A stretch of 10,137 bases of DNA from the NCBI GenBank assembly GCA_023460175.1, contig JAEWRC010000129.1:1-10137 (forward strand). Reading direction: 5' to 3'. This document shows positions 5,398-10,137 of the stretch, in pieces. Numbering within the stretch: position 1 is the first letter of the stretch; every line of letters begins with the position of its first letter. The translations under genes were made by a program, and so were the position numbers. The DNA is from Actinomycetes bacterium. Its GTDB lineage: Bacteria; Actinomycetota; Actinomycetes; Mycobacteriales; Mycobacteriaceae. The notes below the pieces were generated by a model. The model saw only the letters and a program-made list of their open reading frames with translations. It was not told the DNA's origin and made no database searches.

Positions 5398-8369
5398 TAC
5401 AGACGACCCTCGCGGCGCAGCAGGTCCGCCGCGCTGAGTCCGCCACCGCGTCGCGGCGGCTTGGTGTCGTTGTCGCTGGGCGCGTTGAGCTTCTCGGTCG
5501 CCGCCTCGGTGTCGCTGCGGCCGGGCTTGCTGACCGGGATCGCCCGAGTGGCCGGTTCGTCGTCGCTGGGACGCTGCACCGGGATCGCGGTGGTCGCATC
5601 CGAGGGTGACGCGCTGCCGCGACCGCCCGGAGGCATCGCCCGGGTCGGCTCCGTCGACGGCGCCGACGGCGGCCGGGGTTGTTGCGGCCCAGGGCCTCCC
5701 GGCCTGCCGCGCAACTCGCCGAGCCACGACTCGATCTCGCGCTCACCGGCCGGCGGGCCGGGCGGCGGCCCGGGTGGGGCCTGGCGCTGTGTGGCCGCGG
5801 CACCGGTGTTGATGGCGTTGGTCACCGCGTTGCGCATGGCGTTGCGGGCCGAGCTGAAACGCGTTGTCGGAGCCTCACTGTCGGGCTCGGACGGCGGGGG
5901 CGGTGGGCTCGGGATCCGCGAGGTGCCGGCGCCCGAGGGGGCCTCCGGCAGCGCGCGCGTCCGGGCTTCCGAACGGGCCCGGGCGGACCCCTCCGGGGCC
6001 GGATGGGTGGGGTCGTGCGGGGGCCGACGGTCGGGGCCGGGGGCACCGGCGCCGACCAGGGCGCCGTCGTCCTCGGGACCCGGATCCACCATGTGCTTGC
6101 GCTCGTCGGGCAGATGGAGTTCGCCCATGCCGATCTTGTTCTGCAGGACCTTCATCCAGCGCGGCGCCCACCAGCAGTCGTCGCCGAGCATCTTCATCAC
6201 GGCGGGCACCAGGAACATCCGGATCACGGTGGCGTCCAACAACAACGCGAACAGCAGGCCGAACGCCAGGTACTTCATCATCACCAGGTCGGAAAACACG
6301 AACGCCCCGGCGACCACGGCCAGCACCAACGCGGCCGCGGTGATCAACCGGCCGGTGGTCGCGGTACCGATCCGGATGGCCTCGGTGGTCGACATCCCGC
6401 GTTCGCGGGCCTCGACCATTCGGGACACCAGGAACACCTCGTAGTCCGTACACAACCCGTACACCACGGCGATGATCAAACCGATCACCGGCGCGGTCAG
6501 CGGCGTCGGCGTGAAGTTCAGGAAGCTCGACCCGTGCCCGTCGACGAATATCCAGGTCAGAATGCCCAGCGTCGACCCGAGCGTGAGCGCGCTCATCACC
6601 GCGGCCTTGATCGGCAGCACCACCGATCCGAACACCAGGAACATCAACAGCGTCGTCGTGGTGAGCAGGATGACGATCATCAGCGGCAGCTTGTGGAACA
6701 GCGACGCGATGGAGTCCTGCTCGAGGGCGGGAACACCGCCGACCGACAGCGACACCCCCTGGGGCAGCGGGATGGAACGCAACTCCTCCATCTTCTTGGC
6801 GGCGTCGTTGCGGACTTCCAGCCCGTTCTGCAACACGGTGACGTCGTCGCGGGTCTTCTCCGCGGTCGCGTTCGGGTTGTCCGGGTCCGGTGCGACGGCG
6901 CGTTCGGTCCATTCGTCGGCACTGAAGCCGGGGATCTGCGCGGCGCGCGAGGCGATCTGATCGATCTGCTCGGGCGTCGCATTCTCGATGACCAACGTCA
7001 GCTGCTCGGTGCGGAAGCCCGGGAAGGTCCGGTCGAAGTCCTCCTGCGCCATCCGGACGGGGTTGTCCGGCGGCAGGTACTTCTCGCTGATCCCGCCGAG
7101 CGCGAGGTTCCCCAGCGGGGTGATCAACAACACCATGATGACGATGATCGGCACCGCGAACACCAGCGGCCGCTTCATCACCCGGTTGGCCAGCTTGCCC
7201 CAGAAGCCCTTCTCGACTTCCTCGCGGGTCTTGGTCTTCTGCGTTTTCTCGGCCAGCCACTCGATGATGGCGCGGGAGAAGCCCCAATTGCGCAGGAACG
7301 GCACGCGCAGCAGGGTGCGCACCCCGAACGCGTCGACGTTGGGACCGAGGATCGCCAGCACCGCCGGCAGCACCGTGACGGACAGGATCGCCGCCAGCAT
7401 GATCGAGGACATACCGGCATACGTCAGCGACTTCAGGAAGCCCTGCGGGAACAGCAGCAGGCCGGCCAGCGAGGCCACGATGAGCACCGCGGAGAACACC
7501 ACGGTGCGACCGGCGGTCATCATGGTGCGCCGCACCGCGGCCTCGGTCTGATAGCCCTCGGCGAGTTCCTCTCGGAATCGGCTCACCACGAACAAACCGT
7601 AGTCGATCGCGATACCGAGCCCGATCAGCGTCACCACCGGCTGCGCGAAGTAGTGCACCGGCCCGAACTGGGCGACCAGCATCAGGATGCCCATCGATCC
7701 GGCGATCGCCAGACCACCGACCATGGCGGGCAGGAAGGCCGCGATGACGCCGCCGAACACGAAGAACAACACGACCGCGACCAGCGGGAGCGCCAGCACC
7801 TCGGCGCGCTTCTGGTCCTCGGCGATGGTTCCGGTCAGCTCGTTGGCCAGCGGCTGCAGGCCCGCGAGCTCGATGTTGCCGTCGTTGACCTGCTCCAGGT
7901 CCTCTTTGACGTGGTCCTTGTAGTTGTTCAGGATCTCGTCGTCGTTGTCGCCCTTGAGCGGCATGATGATGAACGTCCGGGTGCTGTCCTCGGCGTTGAA
8001 GCCCGACTTGTCCGGATCGGCGGTCGGATCCTTGAGGTAGCCGGCCCACTGCAGCACCTGGTCCGGATTGTCCTCCTGGACCTGGTCCAGTTCCTCGGCC
8101 ATCTTCTTGGCCCAGGCCGGGTCGTTGACCTTCTTGCCCTCCGGCGCGTCCAGGATCGCCACGACGTGGCTGAGCCGGTCGCGACCGTAGACGTCGTCGG
8201 CGAGCACCGAGGCCTTGACCGACTCGCTGCCGTCGTCGTAGAACCCGCTCTGGGTGACGTGGTTGCCCAGGCTCATGCCAAAGATGCCGCCGCCGATGCA
8301 CAACGAGACCATGACCGCGATGACGATGAATCGGTACTTGAATACCGTTCGGCCCCACCAGGCGAACAC
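5397..8369 (-). CDS. mmpL3: MmpL3, RND-family trehalose monomycolate flippase/transporter
   Basis: 990 residues. It is essential in mycobacteria for moving trehalose monomycolate across the inner membrane using the proton gradient, and is the target of SQ109-type inhibitors. The order is: TM1 about 12-32; periplasmic domain 1 about 40-188; TM2-6 about 190-345; cytoplasmic loop about 346-398; TM7 about 400-420; periplasmic domain 2 about 425-560; TM8-12 about 561-728. A long tail (about 731-990) follows, rich in Pro, Ser, Thr and Gly. Both proton-relay Asp-Tyr pairs are present: Asp256-Tyr257 (GIAIDYG) and Asp642-Tyr643 (CTDYEVF). The tail ends in SAADLLRREGRL, as I recall for M. smegmatis MmpL3. 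The GTG start at 8369 follows AGGAG at 5-nt spacing. The gene lies 94 nt downstream of the NYN gene on the same strand and may be read through from it or use its own promoter. Confidence 0.98.
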   Translation of the reverse strand: MFAWWGRTVFKYRFIVIAVMVSLCIGGGIFGMSLGNHVTQSGFYDDGSESVKASVLADDVYGRDRLSHVVAILDAPEGKKVNDPAWAKKMAEELDQVQEDNPDQVLQWAGYLKDPTADPDKSGFNAEDSTRTFIIMPLKGDNDDEILNNYKDHVKEDLEQVNDGNIELAGLQPLANELTGTIAEDQKRAEVLALPLVAVVLFFVFGGVIAAFLPAMVGGLAIAGSMGILMLVAQFGPVHYFAQPVVTLIGLGIAIDYGLFVVSRFREELAEGYQTEAAVRRTMMTAGRTVVFSAVLIVASLAGLLLFPQGFLKSLTYAGMSSIMLAAILSVTVLPAVLAILGPNVDAFGVRTLLRVPFLRNWGFSRAIIEWLAEKTQKTKTREEVEKGFWGKLANRVMKRPLVFAVPIIVIMVLLITPLGNLALGGISEKYLPPDNPVRMAQEDFDRTFPGFRTEQLTLVIENATPEQIDQIASRAAQIPGFSADEWTERAVAPDPDNPNATAEKTRDDVTVLQNGLEVRNDAAKKMEELRSIPLPQGVSLSVGGVPALEQDSIASLFHKLPLMIVILLTTTTLLMFLVFGSVVLPIKAAVMSALTLGSTLGILTWIFVDGHGSSFLNFTPTPLTAPVIGLIIAVVYGLCTDYEVFLVSRMVEARERGMSTTEAIRIGTATTGRLITAAALVLAVVAGAFVFSDLVMMKYLAFGLLFALLLDATVIRMFLVPAVMKMLGDDCWWAPRWMKVLQNKIGMGELHLPDERKHMVDPGPEDDGALVGAGAPGPDRRPPHDPTHPAPEGSARARSEARTRALPEAPSGAGTSRIPSPPPPPSEPDSEAPTTRFSSARNAMRNAVTNAINTGAAATQRQAPPGPPPGPPAGEREIESWLGELRGRPGGPGPQQPRPPSAPSTEPTRAMPPGGRGSASPSDATTAIPVQRPSDDEPATRAIPVSKPGRSDTEAATEKLNAPSDNDTKPPRRGGGLSAADLLRREGRL

Positions 8370-8374
8370 GTAAT

Positions 8375-8379
8375 CTCCT
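8375..8379 (-). promoter_or_regulatory. Ribosome binding site of mmpL3
   Basis: AGGAG on the minus strand sits 5 nt upstream of the GTG at 8369. It supports that GTG as the start and gives the MFAWWGRTV N terminus expected of MmpL3. Confidence 0.85.
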
Positions 8380-8399
8380 AACGCTCTTTAAAAGTCCGG

Positions 8400-8418
8400 G
8401 TGTGCGCTCGGCGCACAC
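8400..8418. repeat. Perfect 8-bp inverted repeat upstream of mmpL3
   Basis: GTGTGCGC (8400-8407) is complementary to GCGCACAC (8411-8418), with the 3-nt loop TCG. Read in the mmpL3 direction, the stem is followed within 15 nt by a CTTTTA run. It could therefore be an imperfect terminator or attenuator between the NYN gene and mmpL3, or a protein-binding palindrome. The symmetry is certain; the function is not known. Confidence 0.6.
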
Positions 8419-8463
8419 TGGCTGTGAAAGTTTGTGAAGTTGTCCATCAGCAGGCGGGTGCAG

Positions 8464-9198
8464 TCATGCCCGAGACGCAAGCAGCGAGGACAACGGCCTG
8501 AAAGGCTGCAGCCACGCCCCCTCTTCCGGTAGCGAATCTAGGCCGATTCGCGGGAGCGGCTCCCGAAAGACACCGGGAATGTCTTCCAGGTCGACGAACT
8601 CCAAGGTATCCGACGCTAGCGCCCAGCTGGCATGTTCACGAAATCCGAGGACCTGCACGTCGGTGCCGTCATCTTTGGCTATCTGTTCCAGCGGGAGCCG
8701 AAACGCCTGCCCGTCGGCCGAGGCCACCAACAGGGCCCCGAGGCCCTCGGAGCGCCGCAGCGCGATGTGCTCGAGCATGTCGCTGTCGACATCGCTGTCG
8801 TCGTCAATTTTCGGTTTGGCGAAGACGGCGAAGCCGACGTTACGCAGCGCCTCCACCCACGGGCGGACGACATCGGCGCTACCTGGGGCGATATTGGTGA
8901 ACACGGTGGCCTCGGGCTCCACGGTGCGGCCCGGGAAATCCGCCGAGAGCTCCGCGGTGCGACCCAGCAGCCAGCGGCCCAGCGCATCGAAGCGCGGCCG
9001 GTAGGCGGCGGTCGGGCGGCCGCCGAGGATCGCGCCCAGCCCCATGTCCAGATTCGGGGCGTCCCAGACCAGCAGCACCCGCAGCACCGGCGGGGCCTCG
9101 GACACGGTCAGCGAATCGTCATCGATGGGCTCGGTGACATCGGCCTCATCGGGGTCCCCGATGTGGGCCTGCGCTGCGCTCACGTCCGTGTCGGTCAT
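8464..9198 (-). CDS. NYN-domain protein, putative PIN-like RNase (Rv0207c-like)
   Basis: 244 residues from the ATG at 9198. The first about 37 residues are acidic and probably disordered. An NYN (PIN-like, LabA/YacP-type) fold follows. It has a first acidic strand VLLVWDAPNLDMGL (41-54, Asp46, Asn49, Asp51) and an acidic cluster KIDDDSDVDSDMLEH (130-144). It then has the strand LLVASADGQAFRLPLEQI (156-173), matching the family S-x-D-x-x-F element with Asp162. These acidic residues would hold a divalent metal in an RNase site, although the substrate is unknown. The ATG lies 2 nt after the trmB stop. A GTG two codons upstream (9204) overlaps that stop by 4 nt and has GGGAG at 5-nt spacing (9214 down to 9210), so it is an equally good start. 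Tight coupling to trmB hints at a tRNA or RNA role; this is inference. Confidence 0.85.
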   Translation of the reverse strand: MTDTDVSAAQAHIGDPDEADVTEPIDDDSLTVSEAPPVLRVLLVWDAPNLDMGLGAILGGRPTAAYRPRFDALGRWLLGRTAELSADFPGRTVEPEATVFTNIAPGSADVVRPWVEALRNVGFAVFAKPKIDDDSDVDSDMLEHIALRRSEGLGALLVASADGQAFRLPLEQIAKDDGTDVQVLGFREHASWALASDTLEFVDLEDIPGVFREPLPRIGLDSLPEEGAWLQPFRPLSSLLASRA

Positions 9199-9200
9199 GG

Positions 9201-9953
9201 TCACAGTCGCTCCCACAGCAACTCGGTGACCGCGCTGCCGGCGGTGTGCGCCTTGGACTCGTACTTGGTGGTGGGGCGCTGCACCGAGATGGGCAGCGGG
9301 TCCGTCGCCGAGATCCGCCGCAGCCGCGGTTCGGCGTCGCCGACCTCCGCGATCTGCTCGGCGTACTCGGCGTGATCGGTGGCCGCGTGCAGGATGCCGC
9401 CCGGGCGCAGGCCGTCGGCGATCAGCGCGACCGTGGCGGGCTGCAGCAGCCGGCGCTTGTGGTGGCGCGCCTTGGGCCACGGGTCCGGGAAGAACACCCG
9501 CACCCCGGTCAGCGATCCGGGGGTGATCATGTGTTCGAGGACGTCGACGCCGTCGCCGCGGATCAGCCGGATGTTGCCGACCTGCTCGCGGTCGATGGCG
9601 GCCAGCAGCTGCGCCAGACCGCGCTTGTAGACCTCCACGGCCATCACGTCGATGTCCGGCTCGGCCTGGGCCATCGCCAGGGTCGAGGTGCCGGTTCCGC
9701 AGCCGATCTCGAGCACCAGCGGCGCCTCCCGGCCGAACCAGGCCGCGGTGTCCAGCCGATCGGGGTTCTCGGTACCCGTCCGCGCGACGACACCCAACTC
9801 CGGCCACCGTCGGTTCCAGGTGGCGTGCTGGGTGTCGCTCAGCGTCGAACGGCGGGTCCGGAAACTGGTCACCCGGCGGTGCTGAGGTGCTGCTGACCGG
9901 TCGTCCGCCTCGGCGGGACGCTCCGCCGGTTCGGTTCCAGGTTGCGCACGCAT
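9201..9953 (-). CDS. trmB: tRNA (guanine-N7)-methyltransferase TrmB
   Basis: 250 residues from the ATG at 9953. It transfers a methyl group from S-adenosylmethionine to N7 of G46 in the tRNA variable loop. The SAM-binding glycine-rich motif is EIGCGTG (82-88). The family signature PDPWPKARHHKRR (156-168) carries the catalytic Asp157. A C-terminal TKYESKA element (229-235) contacts tRNA and substrate in related enzymes. Residues 1-40 are a variable, charged extension, as I recall for Rv0208c. An upstream in-frame ATG at 9971 gives six more residues but has no ribosome site, whereas 9953 has GGGAGA at 10-nt spacing (9969 down to 9964). The NYN gene follows within 2 nt. This is the first gene of the minus-strand group that leads to mmpL3. 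Confidence 0.96.
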   Translation of the reverse strand: MRAQPGTEPAERPAEADDRSAAPQHRRVTSFRTRRSTLSDTQHATWNRRWPELGVVARTGTENPDRLDTAAWFGREAPLVLEIGCGTGTSTLAMAQAEPDIDVMAVEVYKRGLAQLLAAIDREQVGNIRLIRGDGVDVLEHMITPGSLTGVRVFFPDPWPKARHHKRRLLQPATVALIADGLRPGGILHAATDHAEYAEQIAEVGDAEPRLRRISATDPLPISVQRPTTKYESKAHTAGSAVTELLWERL

Positions 9954-10092
9954 CCCTATATCGTCTCCCATGCGCGCATCAGGGCCCGCACCGCGGGACG
10001 GATTGATACCCAACAGTTGCCTTCCGAGCTGTGCACAATCCGCCGGGAAGTGGCTCGCGCGGGGCACCCGCAGGTGCCACCATGGCACCGGG
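9954..10092. promoter_or_regulatory. Divergent spacer between trmB and a possible + strand gene
   Basis: A 139-bp spacer. On the trmB side it contains a ribosome-site-like GGGAGA (9969 down to 9964). A palindromic octamer TGTGCACA lies at 10030-10037. Near the + strand ATG is a set of three GGCACC/GGTGCC half-sites at 10063-10089. TATCAA on the minus strand at about 10009 down to 10004 is a near-miss to a TAnnnT -10 for trmB. No well-spaced -35/-10 pair could be supported on either strand. Confidence 0.4.
10063..10089. repeat. Three phased half-sites forming two overlapping inverted repeats
   Basis: GGCACC (10063-10068), its complement GGTGCC (10073-10078) and GGCACC again (10084-10089) start 10 and 11 bp apart, close to one DNA helical turn. 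The middle copy can pair with either neighbour. The right-hand pair extends to a 7-bp stem, GGTGCCA (10073-10079) with TGGCACC (10083-10089) and a 3-nt loop. The array ends 3 bp before the ATG at 10093. It could be an operator or alternative RNA hairpins. Confidence 0.6.
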
Positions 10093-10137
10093 ATGAGCGG
10101 ACAGGGGCAGCAGATCTTCACCGAGGCGCTGAGACGC
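10093..10137 (+). CDS. Possible 5' end of a + strand gene, cut by the window edge
   Basis: An ATG at 10093 opens 15 codons (MSGQGQQIFTEALRR) with no stop before the window ends. The frame is also open upstream to beyond 10003, but 10093 is the only ATG in it. A GGG directly before the ATG is not a proper ribosome site. Codon choice is mostly GC-rich at third positions, with one AGA arginine codon that is rare in mycobacteria. The peptide is not recognised and does not resemble the start of PckA, which lies nearby in M. tuberculosis. It may be a real gene divergent from trmB or a chance reading frame. Confidence 0.4.
   Translation, partial: MSGQGQQIFTEALRR

Larger units (their letters stand above)
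8370..8463 (-). promoter_or_regulatory. mmpL3 leader region with inverted and tandem repeats
   Basis: This is the 94-nt spacer between the NYN gene and mmpL3. Nearest mmpL3 is the ribosome site AGGAG (8379 down to 8375). Then comes an AT-rich patch (about 8386-8395), unusual for this DNA. A perfect 8-bp inverted repeat follows, GTGTGCGC (8400-8407) and GCGCACAC (8411-8418), with a 3-nt loop. Finally there are two tandem copies of TGTGAA(A)GTT (8423-8432 and 8433-8441, + strand reading). No clean TAnnnT -10 was found in the mmpL3 direction. The repeats could be operator sites or a transcript hairpin. Confidence 0.5.

Noticed and set aside
5679..8381. A 900-codon open frame on the + strand opposite mmpL3
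   Set aside because: It is rich in His, Gln, Arg, Gly and Asp with low complexity, which is typical of the antisense frame of a GC-rich gene. It has no recognisable domain, and the minus strand encodes an unmistakable MmpL3.
8423..8441. CRP-type site (TGTGA-N6-TCACA) upstream of mmpL3
   Set aside because: The two TGTGAA elements are direct repeats, not inverted, so they do not form the CRP palindrome.
8464..9807. Long N-terminal extension of the NYN protein to 9807
   Set aside because: The added region is the out-of-frame reading of trmB, and the recognisable NYN protein begins at the trmB stop.
10030..10037. TGTGCACA octamer as a transcription-factor operator
   Set aside because: An 8-bp palindrome alone is expected by chance in a region this size, and no flanking symmetry supports it.

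Overview
The window looks like chromosomal DNA from a mycobacterium, probably a non-tuberculous (Mycolicibacterium-type) species. The sequence is very GC-rich, uses GTG starts, and has many 1-4 nt gene overlaps. It also carries genus-specific proteins: a mycobacterial haem-binding (Rv0203-type) hemophore, a PrrA/PrrB-type two-component pair, and an unmistakable MmpL3. The gene order hemophore ... AI-2E protein - mmpL3 - NYN protein - trmB follows, as I remember it, the Rv0203-Rv0208c region of M. tuberculosis. The two-component pair inserted next to the hemophore is a difference from that genome.

Layout. Positions 1-106 are a non-coding leader. On the + strand, 107-2516 is a tightly packed three-gene unit: a small secreted hemophore-like protein, then a response regulator starting 2 nt after its stop, then a sensor kinase whose start overlaps the regulator stop. 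This unit runs tail-to-tail, with a 17-bp overlap, into a two-gene minus-strand unit (4106 to 2500). That unit holds an M23-type lipoprotein followed, through a GTGA overlap, by a small four-helix DUF3054 membrane protein. An 88-bp divergent spacer (4107-4194) separates the M23 gene from a + strand AI-2E-family membrane protein (4195-5391), which appears to have a leaderless promoter. Its stop lies 5 bp from the stop of mmpL3. The minus-strand group trmB (9953-9201), NYN protein (9198-8464) and mmpL3 (8369-5397) follows. A gene fragment on the + strand may begin at 10093.

How the genes fit together. MmpL3 is the essential trehalose monomycolate flippase, and has also been proposed to take part in haem uptake with Rv0203. 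A secreted haem-binding protein translationally coupled to a two-component system near mmpL3 therefore suggests, as inference only, a haem- or envelope-responsive regulatory unit. TrmB (tRNA m7G46 methyltransferase) and a putative NYN-domain RNase form an RNA-metabolism pair upstream of mmpL3.

Points most worth a second look: the hemophore-two-component unit; a missing zinc-ligand histidine in the M23 protein; a Tyr in place of one expected haem-ligand His in the hemophore; short conserved islands and a T-x-A-I/M-P repeat in the disordered MmpL3 tail; and two compact repeat structures in the spacers at 8400-8441 and 10063-10089. I see no mobile element, CRISPR array, tRNA or rRNA.
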